Shown: positions 8,195 to 16,501, counted from the first letter of the stretch. The stretch is DNA of 37,137 nt from Ectothiorhodospiraceae bacterium (GCA_007125985.1 SLCE01000020.1:1-37137), one strand, 5' to 3'. Notes: generated by a model not told the origin, from the letters alone. Translations and numbers: made by a program.

Positions 8195-8686
8195 TCAAAC
8201 CGGTGGAGCACCGCTGTGGCCAGCCTGTCGAGCGGCTCTCCTCTCCTCCACAAAACGTTTGAGATTCAGCCCCTCCACCCGCATATGCTCCCGCACCGCG
8301 TCGAATTGCCGCTTGTTCAGACGTGCGCCGATGGGCCCCACGCGAACCGCGATCTCGGCGACGAACCGGTAGCGACCGCCGTCCGCGTCTTCCAACCGGA
8401 ACACCATGCGCGGAATCACCAGCCGCATCAGCCAGTGGGCGGGGGCGAATTCGATATGCCGACCACCGTCAACGCGGGTGTAGACCACCTCTTTTTTCAA
8501 TAGCTTGCCGGCAATGACCTCTTCGAAGTACACCCGGTGGCCCACGCTGAGCCCACGCCCGTGCGTCCAGCGGAGCACCTTGTGATCCGGATGCCATGCC
8601 AGGTAACGGGCGTTGTCCATGTCATCAAAAAAGGCGAACACATCCTCCGGCTCGGCATCGATCTCGATGGAATCCCGCAGAATCAT
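8195..8686 (-). CDS. SRPBCC-superfamily (START/polyketide cyclase-like) protein
   Basis: A 163-residue protein of the SRPBCC helix-grip fold. The opening MILRDSIEIDAEPEDVFAFFDDMDN is the classic beta-alpha start (IDAPPEEVFDFFSD) of this superfamily. It is followed by VGHRVYFEEVI, GRHIEFAPAHW and a final long amphipathic helix (KRQFDAVREHMRVEGLNLKR in pieces). Such proteins bind hydrophobic ligands or act as cyclases/hydrolases; the substrate cannot be inferred. It converges with the small membrane gene 24 bases away and belongs to no visible operon. The start is preceded by ccggaga about 13 bases upstream on the coding strand. Confidence 0.82.
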   Translation of the reverse strand: MILRDSIEIDAEPEDVFAFFDDMDNARYLAWHPDHKVLRWTHGRGLSVGHRVYFEEVIAGKLLKKEVVYTRVDGGRHIEFAPAHWLMRLVIPRMVFRLEDADGGRYRFVAEIAVRVGPIGARLNKRQFDAVREHMRVEGLNLKRFVEERRAARQAGHSGAPPV

Positions 8687-8804
8687 GGCGTGCTAGTCTC
8701 CGGAGTGGTGGTTTTGCGTGGCCTTTAGCCCGGGAGGGCACGGGCCGACTTCTACCCAACAGCGTAAGCGGTGTTGCAGCTTGCCGGGAAAGTCATTAGC
8801 TTAC

Positions 8805-8811
8805 TAATAAT
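8805..8811 (+). promoter_or_regulatory. Possible -10 element for the ABM gene
   Basis: AATAAT (8806-8811) lies 72 bases before the ABM start in an unusually AT-rich patch, with TTGCCG at 8781-8786 as a distant -35 candidate (19-base spacer). Weak support. Confidence 0.25.
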
Positions 8812-8882
8812 CCCGTGCCGCACCTCAAGACCTGGCGACGGCAAGCAAAGACGAACTTTTCACAACGAGCGAGGAGAACACC

Positions 8883-9164
8883 ATGCTGGCAATCGTTGCC
8901 AAACTCAGGGCCGTCGAAGGCAAAGGCGCGGAACTGGCTGAGCGTATGCAGGGCATCGCCGAGAAAGTCCGCACCGAACCGGCAAATCACGCCTATGCCG
9001 TGCACCAGGGGCAGGAAGATGGCGATCTGGTGATGATCTACGAGCAATACGACGACCAGGCAGCGCTGGATGCGCACCGGGCGCATATGAAGGAGATGGG
9101 CGTGGATCTGCGGGGCCTGCTGGCCGGCAAGCCGGAGCTGGAATACTACAGCACGGCCGGCTGA
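8883..9164 (+). CDS. Antibiotic biosynthesis monooxygenase (ABM) domain protein
   Basis: A 93-residue single-domain protein with a ferredoxin-like fold. The pattern MLAIVAKLRAVEGKGAELAE, then EPANHAYAVHQGQEDGDLVMIYEQYDDQAALDAHRAHMK in pieces, is typical of ABM/YgiN-type proteins: two beta-alpha-beta halves with the YEQYxDxxAxxxH motif. Members include quinol monooxygenases and heme-degrading enzymes, but small stand-alone copies are often uncharacterised. It has a strong gaggag ribosome-binding site and stands alone. A cagggtgcg/cgcaccctg hairpin follows it. Confidence 0.85.
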   Translation: MLAIVAKLRAVEGKGAELAERMQGIAEKVRTEPANHAYAVHQGQEDGDLVMIYEQYDDQAALDAHRAHMKEMGVDLRGLLAGKPELEYYSTAG

Positions 9165-9174
9165 CATTACCGGG

Positions 9175-9196
9175 CAGGGTGCGCCATCGCACCCTG
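9175..9196 (+). terminator. Hairpin after the ABM gene
   Basis: CAGGGTGCG (9175-9183), loop CCAT, CGCACCCTG (9188-9196): a perfect 9-bp stem 10 bases after the stop codon. There is no T-run, so termination strength is uncertain. Confidence 0.4.
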
Positions 9197-9343
9197 AATC
9201 AGGCGATGGGCAGCTGACACCGCGTTGTGTCGGCTGCCTGCGAACGCCACCTTGCAGCGCACGCGGTTGGCTCCGCAGAACATCATGGGAATAGAACAGT
9301 GTTCCCCTAGTGGCCAACGCCCGTCCTTAGCCCGGGTGCGACC

Positions 9344-10111
9344 TCAAAAACGGTAGCCAACGCCAACCGTGGCGTGATGCAACCAGGCAAAGGTGTAGAC
9401 ACTGCTGTTATCGGCACCGCCTTCCATCGTGCGATACCCCCCGTAGACATGCCAGCCGGTGGGCAGTTCGTGCCGCAACTGGATGGCAAGGTCAGCCGCA
9501 CGCCCCTGTGGCGCGGCCGCCCCCTCGAAATCGAGCACCAGTGATGTCCGATCGGTTAAGTGATAAGCGCCATACAGATGTAGCAACGGCACGAATCCGA
9601 GATCGGTCTTTTTCGCGCGCACATTGTCTTGGCGCAACGCGATATGAGCATCCCTGACCAGGAGTGCGGCGCCCAGCCCGAGATCCCAGTCCCCACTGCG
9701 GTGGAACATCCAGCGATAGGTCAGCCGGTAGGTGTTGAACTTGTAACTGGCGCGGGTCGGCGTATCCGCCTCGAACTGTTCGCCGTCGAACTGCACTGTC
9801 CGGTCGAGGGTGCCGGTTCCCGTTTCCCTGATCGGCGCCAGGTTGAGCCGAACACTGTGCCGTTCGTTGAACTCATAGGCCACATACAGGCGTACATAGG
9901 GATCGCCGCCGCTTCCCGTCAGATCCCGCAGGTCAACCGTCGTACCGGTATCCGATGGTATGCGGGCGCGATTGCGGCTGAACCAGAGGGCGCCGGTTTC
10001 CAACTCAACCGTCCAACTCGACGGATCAGCATCCGATGCGTGTAGCTGCCCCGGCACCGGCGAGGTCATCAATATCAGAACCACACAGCAGTAGAGCAGG
10101 CACCTGAGCAT
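9344..10111 (-). CDS. Outer-membrane beta-barrel protein with signal peptide
   Basis: A 255-residue secreted protein. It has a signal peptide (MLRCLLYCCVVLILMTSPVPGQLHA), then alternating beta strands such as YVRLYVAYEFNERHSVRLNL, NTYRLTYRWMFHRSGDWDLGLGAALLVRD, LHLYGAYHL, SLVLDFEG, WHVYGGYRTMEGG and a final ATVGVGYRF. Ending on phenylalanine with an alternating aromatic pattern is the BAM recognition signature of outer-membrane barrels. About eight to ten strands are likely; the ligand is unknown. GADNSSVYTFAWLHHATVGVGYRF resembles small OmpW/acyloxyacyl-type barrels. The ATG at 10111 is preferred because agga sits 8 bases upstream; an ATG at 10120 has no spaced ribosome-binding site. Confidence 0.75.
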   Translation of the reverse strand: MLRCLLYCCVVLILMTSPVPGQLHASDADPSSWTVELETGALWFSRNRARIPSDTGTTVDLRDLTGSGGDPYVRLYVAYEFNERHSVRLNLAPIRETGTGTLDRTVQFDGEQFEADTPTRASYKFNTYRLTYRWMFHRSGDWDLGLGAALLVRDAHIALRQDNVRAKKTDLGFVPLLHLYGAYHLTDRTSLVLDFEGAAAPQGRAADLAIQLRHELPTGWHVYGGYRTMEGGADNSSVYTFAWLHHATVGVGYRF

Positions 10112-10317
10112 AGGGGGCATCCTGTGTGATGGGGCTTGGCAACAGCAAACCCGTTCCGGTGTGATGCGTTATCCAGGCTCCACGGAGAGACACGGTTGCG
10201 ACCCTGGTGGGCAGTTCCGTATGGATTCGGGCGGATAGGAAACCGATGGTTTGGCCGCTATAGTGCTCCCCCGATCAACGACCTTCAATGCCAGTGTAAG
10301 GTTCCGACGGCGAACTT
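10112..10317. other. Intergenic region upstream of the outer-membrane protein
   Basis: About 200 bases between the barrel-protein start and the TetR scar. No gene, RNA or repeat is recognised; it presumably holds the minus-strand promoter of the outer-membrane protein gene, but no convincing -35/-10 pair was found. Confidence 0.4.
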
Positions 10318-10564
10318 TCACTGCTTCAGTTGCTCGGCGTCACTCCGTGCCCGGGGATACAGGAACGAAAGCGCCGTGACCACCAGAGCGAAGGTGGCAG
10401 ACAGCACCGGCCGGCGCATCCTTCGAAGGGAAGTGGTTGTATAGCGTCATCGGGGCAACGCCGGTCTCGGCGACGACACGGTCGATGCCGGTGGCGCGGC
10501 CAACTTCCACGTAGAAAAGCCGCTCGGCGGTCTCGAGCGGGGTGGTGCGCTTACTTGTTGGCAT
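10318..10564 (-). pseudogene. Deletion scar: TetR N-terminus joined to a membrane-protein C-terminal tail
   Basis: From 10564 the minus strand encodes a TetR/AcrR helix-turn-helix: TPLETAERLFYVEVGRATGI then DRVVAETGVAPMTLYNHFPSKDA. Homology stops at about 10421, where a full TetR would need some 130 more residues. Immediately after, a second frame (10420-10318) encodes LSATFALVVTALSFLYPRAR and a short polar tail to a stop, like the last membrane helix of an MFS-type exporter. The simplest reading is a deletion that removed the end of a tetR gene and most of a neighbouring transporter. TetR homology is solid; the transporter part is a weak inference. Confidence 0.6.
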
Positions 10565-10688
10565 CGAAGCGGACTTTCTCGAGGCGCGTCTGAATTGCAT
10601 CGCCGGGCGGTAACCGGCCATGGTTCACTGTTGCCGAGAAAAGCAGGGGCATGGGCGTCTGCGATCTGTGGAGGCACGGACAACAGCC

Positions 10689-10707
10689 ATCAGCGCTTCC
10701 TTAAGCG
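10689..10707 (-). repeat. 19-bp repeat copy B, inverted relative to 2656-2674
   Basis: Read on the minus strand this is CGCTTAAGGAAGCGCTGAT, 18 of 19 identical to copy A. The two copies face each other across 8.0 kb carrying urease operon 1. No transposase or target duplication is visible. Confidence 0.5.
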
Positions 10708-10755
10708 GCTGCTGCGCGCCCGGCGGCGTTATACCCGGCGCGCAGCGGGACATGT

Positions 10756-11229
10756 TTAATCCGGGGTGCCCTCGATTGCGTCTACCGGCTTTTCGAAGGC
10801 AATGAAAAGCAGGCATTCTTCTTCCGAGCGGCAATGGGCAACGTGTGGCAGGCGCGGTGGTCCGTATGCGTAGGTGCCGGCGCGCATGACAACCGGATCC
10901 TGCCCGTCGTAGTCGACCTCGAAGGTGCCCGCCACAAGGATCATACGTTCGGCGGAGGTGTGCCAATGGTGCGGAATCGTGCTGTTGCCCGGAACACGCA
11001 GCAGGACGTCGGCGTTGTGCTCTGCGGGATCGCCTTGCAGTACCGCCAGCCCGCATCCATTGGGGAAGTAGTCCGGGCAGGGCCCCCATTCTAGATTCTC
11101 GGCGTCGGTATGGACGATGAAGGCCTTGTCGGAGTCGGCTAGGGCTTGTGTCACCCACAGGCCGCACAGCAGCAGCGAGAGTACAATGGCCGTTGCACTA
11201 CAGCGCCTGGTCTTGTCATGTTCAATCAT
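10756..11229 (-). CDS. Secreted cupin-domain protein
   Basis: A 157-residue protein with an N-terminal signal peptide (hydrophobic ATAIVLSLLLCGLWVTQALA, residues 13-32) and one cupin barrel. Metal-binding signatures are HHWHTSAERMILVAGTFEVD (His-x-His and downstream Glu, about residues 86-105) and the second motif GPPRLPHVAHC near residue 130. The family includes ChrR-like and other small periplasmic cupins that bind a divalent metal; substrate unknown. Three cysteines near CPDYFPNGCG and HCRSEEEC might form periplasmic disulphides. A gggaggt ribosome-binding site lies 6 bases before the start. Single gene, transcribed toward repeat copy B. Confidence 0.8.
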   Translation of the reverse strand: MIEHDKTRRCSATAIVLSLLLCGLWVTQALADSDKAFIVHTDAENLEWGPCPDYFPNGCGLAVLQGDPAEHNADVLLRVPGNSTIPHHWHTSAERMILVAGTFEVDYDGQDPVVMRAGTYAYGPPRLPHVAHCRSEEECLLFIAFEKPVDAIEGTPD

Positions 11230-11327
11230 CGCGCACCTCCCTTCGTGCTTTGGCTTAGGTCAGGAAAAAGCCGGGCAAGCAGGCTTTCCAAGGTAGATGG
11301 GGAGGGAAACGGGCGCATCGCGAGAAA

Positions 11328-11346
11328 CCGGTAGACCACCTACCGG
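11328..11346. other. Short hairpin in the methyltransferase-cupin gap
   Basis: CCGGTAG (11328-11334), loop ACCAC, CTACCGG (11340-11346). A perfect 7-bp stem without a T-run, about 100 bases beyond the methyltransferase stop on the minus strand; it could be a weak terminator or processing structure. The rest of 11230-11444 shows nothing recognisable. Confidence 0.3.
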
Positions 11347-11444
11347 AAACCCCGTACGTCCCTTTAAGGAGGCGCCGGGCGTGAGGATAATCAGCCTGGT
11401 GAAGTGCGTGGAATGCACCGCCTGCTCAACGGCTGCCGGACGCT

Positions 11445-12257
11445 CTACGTTTCGGCATGGCCTCGCGACGGAACGCCTCTCCGGTCACGACTGTGGAAGG
11501 GACGCCGTGCCACGAAGAATTCGTACGCGTAGTACTCGGAATGGCGGCGGTGCATCTCGGGCTCTTCGGCGATCCGGTCGAGTGCGGCCAGCGCTTCCGC
11601 GTCATCAGCATACTTGTCGCGCAATTCTGCAATGCGCGTCTCCATGGGCGTGTAGAAGTCGCTCCACCAGGCTTCATCGGGCAGGGTGAAGTGGCCGACG
11701 AGCTCGAAGCCACTATCGCGTATGGCCGCCATATCGTCGTCCAGCGTTCCCATCGTCGGATAGTCCGAGTCAAAAGCGGCTTTGACGACGGGAGGCGGGT
11801 TGTCCTTGCGCCACACCGCATCGGTGAACGCAAGGTAGCCGCCAGGGCGCAGCAGGCCGTGGCAGATTTGAAGCGCCTTTCGCAGGCCGATGCTGTAAAG
11901 CGCCCCTTCGGACCACACAAGGTCGAAACTCTCCGGCTGTTGCTCCAACCGGGCCATGTCGCCAACCACCGCGCTCACGCGCTGTGTCAGTCCGCGCTCC
12001 GCCGCTGTGGCCTGCAGCCGGTCGATGCTCGGCCGGTGGCTGTCGATTGCCAGGATACTGCCCGAGGTCATCTCCGCGAGATGAACAGTCTGTTCGCCGA
12101 CACCGCACCCCAGGTCCAGTATCGCCGGGCGTTCCTGCAATTCCCGGCAAAGTCCGAGTGCCCTGGCGGCGCAAGCACGGTTGCCGGGTCCCTGCCGGGG
12201 CAGGCCTTCGCAGACCTTGAAGAAGATCTCCCGGAAACGCGCGCTGGGTTCATTCAT
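11445..12257 (-). CDS. Class I SAM-dependent methyltransferase
   Basis: A 270-residue cytoplasmic methyltransferase. Motif I is ILDLGCGVGEQTVHLAE (residues 46-62), followed by the acidic residue of motif II in ILAIDSHRPSIDRL, motif III-like VVGDMARLEQQPESFDLVWSEGALY, and motif IV/V LLRPGGYLAFTD. After the Rossmann core a C-terminal helical part (WWSDFYTPMETRIAELRDKY, SEYYAYEFFVARR) resembles the small-molecule methyltransferases related to UbiE. The substrate is not evident and no biosynthetic partner lies next to it. The gene is single and divergent from the lipoprotein gene at 12430. Confidence 0.85.
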   Translation of the reverse strand: MNEPSARFREIFFKVCEGLPRQGPGNRACAARALGLCRELQERPAILDLGCGVGEQTVHLAEMTSGSILAIDSHRPSIDRLQATAAERGLTQRVSAVVGDMARLEQQPESFDLVWSEGALYSIGLRKALQICHGLLRPGGYLAFTDAVWRKDNPPPVVKAAFDSDYPTMGTLDDDMAAIRDSGFELVGHFTLPDEAWWSDFYTPMETRIAELRDKYADDAEALAALDRIAEEPEMHRRHSEYYAYEFFVARRPFHSRDRRGVPSRGHAET

Positions 12258-12331
12258 TGGCCTGAATCTCCACAGTAGTGGGATAGCGCGCGCAGCCTAA
12301 ACGGCCGCGTAGTTTTCTGGTAAAGGCCGAC

Positions 12332-12365
12332 TATACTCCCAGAGTTTTGACCAAACGCTTTTGGT
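12332..12365 (+). promoter_or_regulatory. Possible promoter and operator for the lipoprotein gene
   Basis: TATACT (12332-12337) is a good -10 element, though no clear -35 is seen. Just downstream, ACCAAA-CGCT-TTTGGT (12350-12365) is a perfect 6-bp dyad placed where a repressor could block transcription. The ATG follows at 12430. Confidence 0.35.
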
Positions 12366-12429
12366 TAACAGGCCGAATGTCCAGGCTAATACGGGGTGGG
12401 CAGCGGCTGAATCCGCGGAGGATTGAGCG

Positions 12430-13356
12430 ATGGTCACGAAAGCAGGCTGTGCTGCGGTATCTTCGCTTCTCTGTGGCTTCGCCCTTGCCGGGTGCATTGG
12501 TGGATCCAGCTCATCCGGCAATGGCGCTGGTTCAGCCGATGGGACGAGGGAAGACTCTACCAATGTGGGTGGACCCACTGGAGCGTCTGCCCGTGCGTGC
12601 CTGAACGACGCCTTGTATCAGTCCGGTACCACGAGCACCGCGATCTACGAAACCGAGCTCCATTTTGAGCGGGACGAATCGCTCCCGGATGGCCCCTTTA
12701 ATATTGACGCTCAAATTGTCGGGCTCGTTGAATTTCAGGTCACCGTGTTGGGTACCTCGGTTTTTGAACCTACCGGTCAGGTTGCCACGGAAGTTGCGTA
12801 CAGCATGGCCAGCAGCGCAACCATGGTTTATGAACTGGACGGTGAGACTTTTGAACAAGAAATGGAGCCGGATGCGGGAGATTCCCGCTTCTACTTCGAC
12901 GTCGATACAACAGCAGGGCACGTGCGAACACTGGGTGAAATCAACATCGGCATCAATGATACCGGTGGCCTGGTCTCCACAAGCGCCGAGATCTATGACC
13001 CCTACGAACTCCATCGGTATGACCTCTCACCCGGAGACTCATACGAGCAAGAGTATGTGCACCGTTATGTTGATCAGGGTCTGGACGAGGGGTATCACGA
13101 CTCGCTGTTCACCCAGACAGTGACCTACGACGGTCGCGAGACTGTAACCGTACCCGCGGGGACTTTTGAGGCCTGTCGTTTCACCATTTCTAGGTCATAC
13201 GAACTGTCCAGTGGTACTCGCGAAACCACCGTAGAGCAGATCTGGGAGGCCGTGGGTGACGGTGTTCTACTCCGCTCCCTTGCCATCGAAGGAGGGCTTC
13301 AGAGTTTCGGAGAATGGCGACTTCTTGCGGCGACCGTTAACGGTGTTGACCTATAG
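12430..13356 (+). CDS. Predicted lipoprotein of unknown function
   Basis: A 308-residue exported protein. A type II signal peptide ends in a lipobox (LAGC, Cys22), followed by a Gly/Ser-rich low-complexity linker (IGGSSSSGNGAGSADG) typical of surface or outer-membrane lipoproteins. The mature part is acidic and beta-rich, with FEVQ/TVTYDGRETVTVPAGTFE-like strands. The piece TVTVPAGTFEACRFTISR resembles the periplasmic DUF3108/LolA-like fold pattern (VPAGTF..CR) seen in uncharacterised lipoproteins. No catalytic motif is seen. A gcggagg ribosome-binding site lies about 10 bases before the start. It stands alone, divergent from the methyltransferase. Confidence 0.75.
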   Translation: MVTKAGCAAVSSLLCGFALAGCIGGSSSSGNGAGSADGTREDSTNVGGPTGASARACLNDALYQSGTTSTAIYETELHFERDESLPDGPFNIDAQIVGLVEFQVTVLGTSVFEPTGQVATEVAYSMASSATMVYELDGETFEQEMEPDAGDSRFYFDVDTTAGHVRTLGEINIGINDTGGLVSTSAEIYDPYELHRYDLSPGDSYEQEYVHRYVDQGLDEGYHDSLFTQTVTYDGRETVTVPAGTFEACRFTISRSYELSSGTRETTVEQIWEAVGDGVLLRSLAIEGGLQSFGEWRLLAATVNGVDL

Positions 13357-13514
13357 ATGTAGAAAGCCAAGGTCACGCTTCAGCTGGCTTACCTGAGGGA
13401 TTCCGGTAGCCGGTGATAGCCGGAGCGAGGGGATAGGGTGAGACTGATGAGATGCCCCGTCAGCGCACTTCCACCCCTCGTCTCCGCGGAATCATCGGAA
13501 ATTTCGGTCCAAGC

Positions 13515-14357
13515 TTAGTTCCCTCCAAGGCTTGGCGCGTAATCGCGACAGAACTGCGAGAACGATGTCGGCTCCCGACCCAGAATGTTCTGGACATGGT
13601 CCGTCAGCGTGTCGTCGTGGGTTTCGCCGTTGCGGTTGCGACGGTTAACGTCTTCGAGAAAGCCGGCGAAATCTTCGGGAATGCCCTGGGAGATCAGCCG
13701 GCGGCGGAAGCTGTCGTCGTCGAGTTCCACGTACCGGATGGGTCGCCCAAGCGCGTCTGAAAGTGCCTCCTCCGCTTGATGATGGCTTAGCGCCTCGGGT
13801 CCGCTCAGGTCATAGGCGCGATTCTCGTGGCCCGGCCGGGTCAATACCCGTGCGGCCACCTGACTGACGTCGCGGGCGTCGACCCGGCTCACCCGGGCAT
13901 CGCCGATGGAGTCGTAGAAGGCATCCTCGTTACGGATGTCATCGCCCATTAGTGTGACAAAGTTCTGCATCAGATAATTGGGGCGCAGAAATGTCCAGGC
14001 CATGCCACTGCCCTGTATGTGCTGCTCGACCTCCCGGTGCAGCTGGCCGACGATGAAGGTATCGGTATCCGCCTTGAAGGAAGAGATGTAGACCACGCGC
14101 CTGACTCCGGCTTCCTTGGCGGCGTCCACCATCGGTTTTTCATGGACCACCTCCTGGGAGAGGAGAAACAGGGTGTCCACGCCTTCCAGCGCTGGCGGCA
14201 GCGTCCCGGGGCGGTCGTAGTCGATACTGCAGGTCTCCACGCCATCGACATCCAGCGGTCGGATATGAACCGCTGCGCGCACGGGTTCACCCTGCCTCAC
14301 CAGCTCTTGCAGCAATTCGGAACCGATGGTTCCGGTTGCACCTGTGACAAGAATCAT
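13515..14357 (-). CDS. NmrA-like NAD(P)-binding reductase (atypical SDR)
   Basis: A 280-residue protein with the N-terminal Rossmann motif MILVTGATGTIGSELLQELV (GxTGxxG, residues 6-12), DTLFLLSQ, and VVYISSFKADTD where classical SDRs have the catalytic Ser. It then reads HREVEQHIQGSGMAWTFLRPNYLMQNF, the NmrA/TMR pattern in which the Tyr-x3-Lys catalytic pair is absent. Members are redox sensors or small-molecule quinone reductases of the QOR2/NmrA group. The start at 14357 has a strong gaggagg upstream; an in-frame ATG at 14393 is less favourable. It is followed upstream by the LuxR regulator on the same strand with a gap of 157 bases, and may be its target. Confidence 0.85.
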   Translation of the reverse strand: MILVTGATGTIGSELLQELVRQGEPVRAAVHIRPLDVDGVETCSIDYDRPGTLPPALEGVDTLFLLSQEVVHEKPMVDAAKEAGVRRVVYISSFKADTDTFIVGQLHREVEQHIQGSGMAWTFLRPNYLMQNFVTLMGDDIRNEDAFYDSIGDARVSRVDARDVSQVAARVLTRPGHENRAYDLSGPEALSHHQAEEALSDALGRPIRYVELDDDSFRRRLISQGIPEDFAGFLEDVNRRNRNGETHDDTLTDHVQNILGREPTSFSQFCRDYAPSLGGN

Positions 14358-14514
14358 GCTGAACCTCCTCCTCGGATAACGGTTGCAGAGCAACGGCTTC
14401 GGTTGAACCGGAAGTCGTTGAACCGGAGGCTAGCGATAAAGTGCACCCCGGCGCTTCGCGCAGACGGGCCATGCCGCACAATTCAAGGAATGGCCTGTTC
14501 GGGCCATGGGTGGG

Positions 14515-16140
14515 TTAGATGAGGCCGGCGGTGGCAGCCTGTTTCGCGGCCGCGGCGCGCGTCGGCGCGTCCAGGCGCAACAGAATGTTGGCAACGTGCC
14601 GGTGCACGGTATGCGCGCTGATGCCCAGCGCGGAAGCAATCTCCGCATCGCTTATGCCCTGCCCGACCAGCCGAAGGATCTCCACCTGTCGAGGCGTGAG
14701 CAGTGGCGACCCGGAAGTACTGGTCTGCTCACGCCAGCCGCGGGCGCCCAGGCGTTTCAGGGTACGCCGTGCTCTGACGGTCTCGGCCCGGGCACGGTCC
14801 GGGCGTTCCAGGGCGGAGAGGACCGCGGCGAGTTCCAGTCGTACACGCGCGGCCTCAAAGGGCATTCCGGCCTGTTCATAGGCGACCACGGCGTCTTCAA
14901 GGCAGGCGGAGGCATGCTGCGGATCACCCCTTGCCCGGGCCAGGGCGCCGGCTGCGAAGTCCGCCGCCGCCTGGAGAGGCCCGGTACCCGCGACCGACGC
15001 GATGGCCTTGAGTTCCTCGACGGCCTGGGTGGCACGCACGTGGTCACCGGAAGCGGTGTCGATGCGCACTTGCAGCTCCAGCGCCGTTGCACGACTCAGG
15101 CGATTGCTGGAAGGGAGATGGCGCAGATAGGTCGCGATCCGTTCGGCAGCGTCCTCCAGGTGGCCGCGATCCAGAGCAACCTCCGCCAGACCAAGCATCG
15201 CCAGTGGATGCCAGTGGAACGGTCGCATCAGCGCTTCAGCTTCGTCCAGACATCCTTGACGTCGACGCAAATCCCCCAGGCGTATGGTCGTTTCGGCGGT
15301 TTGGGGAGGCCAACTGGCCTGGAAACAGGCCGCAGCCTCGCTCAGGGTGGATTCCGCCTCCTGCCAACGGCCACGGCAGGTCAGGAGCGTAGCGTAATGG
15401 GCGCGACAAACCCCCTGGCTGGCCGTGTGCGCCAGGCGCTCCGCGGCGTTCCGCATTATCTCGCACCACTCGGCGGCGCGCCCGAAATCGCGGGCCCGTT
15501 CGCAGGCGAAGATCAGCCAGCAGAGGACGGGTAGTTCCCAGATCGGCTCGCGCAACTCTCCGGCAAGCACCGCGGCGGCTGCCTCATCAAGTCGCTGCAT
15601 GCCATCATCAACGCTGCCATCACTGACCATGGCCAAGCCTTGCATGGCGAGGGCCAGGACGCCGAGATCAGGGTCATCACAGGCCTCCGAGACGTCCAGG
15701 GCCATCCGGGTGCAGTGCCAGACTTGCTCGGGATCCTCGCCGTCAGTCAGGGACGCCCAGCAATCAAACAGGGCTAGCCAACCATGTTCCGGCGCTGTTG
15801 GCTGGCCCTTGAGAAGGCGGTGGGCACGCTGCCGCCAGCCACGGGCCACGGCCAGTTCACCGCGAAAGTCTTCGTGGTCCTTTCCGGCCCACATGGCCAT
15901 GCGCGCGGCGCTCACCGGGTCGTCCTGTTCCCGGTACAGCCGATAGGCGTTTCGTCGCGCCCATAGGGCCTCCTCGCCCGCGTCCATGGCCAGCGCCGCC
16001 CAACTCAGGCCTTCGTAGACCTCGGCGCTGTCCCGGGCTTTCAATACTTCCTTGAAGGCGTTGCGGGCCGAGGCCCAGTCACCCCGTCGTAGGGCGTCTT
16101 CGGACTGATGTAAGAGTTCATCCAGACCAGCGCCTGACAT
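14515..16140 (-). CDS. LuxR-family transcriptional regulator with TPR-like sensor region
   Basis: A 541-residue regulator. Residues 1 to about 465 are alpha-helical repeats of TPR/MalT type (for example LHQSEDALRRGDWASARNAF, YATLLTCRGRWQEAESTLSE, AEVALDRGHLEDAAERIATY). The C-terminal 65 residues hold the LuxR DNA-binding domain: LLTPRQVEILRLVGQGISDA then EIASALGISAHTVHRHVANI. There is no P-loop NTPase domain at the N-terminus, so it is not a full LAL regulator. The start at 16140 has ggagag upstream. It probably controls neighbouring genes: the NmrA-like gene downstream or the lost ycaC/pirin pair upstream. The inducer is unknown. Confidence 0.82.
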   Translation of the reverse strand: MSGAGLDELLHQSEDALRRGDWASARNAFKEVLKARDSAEVYEGLSWAALAMDAGEEALWARRNAYRLYREQDDPVSAARMAMWAGKDHEDFRGELAVARGWRQRAHRLLKGQPTAPEHGWLALFDCWASLTDGEDPEQVWHCTRMALDVSEACDDPDLGVLALAMQGLAMVSDGSVDDGMQRLDEAAAAVLAGELREPIWELPVLCWLIFACERARDFGRAAEWCEIMRNAAERLAHTASQGVCRAHYATLLTCRGRWQEAESTLSEAAACFQASWPPQTAETTIRLGDLRRRQGCLDEAEALMRPFHWHPLAMLGLAEVALDRGHLEDAAERIATYLRHLPSSNRLSRATALELQVRIDTASGDHVRATQAVEELKAIASVAGTGPLQAAADFAAGALARARGDPQHASACLEDAVVAYEQAGMPFEAARVRLELAAVLSALERPDRARAETVRARRTLKRLGARGWREQTSTSGSPLLTPRQVEILRLVGQGISDAEIASALGISAHTVHRHVANILLRLDAPTRAAAAKQAATAGLI

Positions 16141-16273
16141 AGCACTCTCCACTGCCAGTTGGCCTCGAATCGATGCTCCGCGGCAGGTCAAGATCCCGCT
16201 CATAGGGAGTGTAGAAGTCGTCCCACCCCGTTTCGCGCTCTGCGCCTCACACGCCAGTCCGTGCCGCGTCGCG

Positions 16274-16480
16274 TTACGACGCGGCAGTCTTGGCCAGCCG
16301 ATTGCGGCGGAAGTCGGCCAGGGCACGTTCCACCTCGTGCTGGTGATTCATGACGAACGGGCCGTAGCCGGCAACCGGTTCGCCGATTGGCTCGCCGCTG
16401 CGTACCAGCAGCCGAGCATCATTGTTTGCCTCCAGTGAGACTGTGGCGCCCGCCTGGTTAAGAATGGAGGCGGAACAATC
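16274..16480 (-). pseudogene. Pirin family C-terminal fragment
   Basis: The minus strand reads [20 protein letters not shown], then [20 protein letters not shown] and [20 protein letters not shown] to a TAA at 16274-16276. [15 protein letters not shown]...E...A..D is the signature end of pirin proteins. The rest of the gene, including the metal-binding cupin, is missing, and the open frame is lost upstream of about 16480. It abuts the YcaC-like fragment, so a single deletion may have removed the end of one gene and the beginning of the other. Confidence 0.65.
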
Positions 16481-16501
16481 ACCGCAGATGCCCCTAGAAT
16501 T

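Noticed and set aside
2656-10707. Complete transposon carrying urease operon 1
   Set aside because: Inverted repeats exist but there is no transposase gene and no target-site duplication was seen, so only repeats are annotated.
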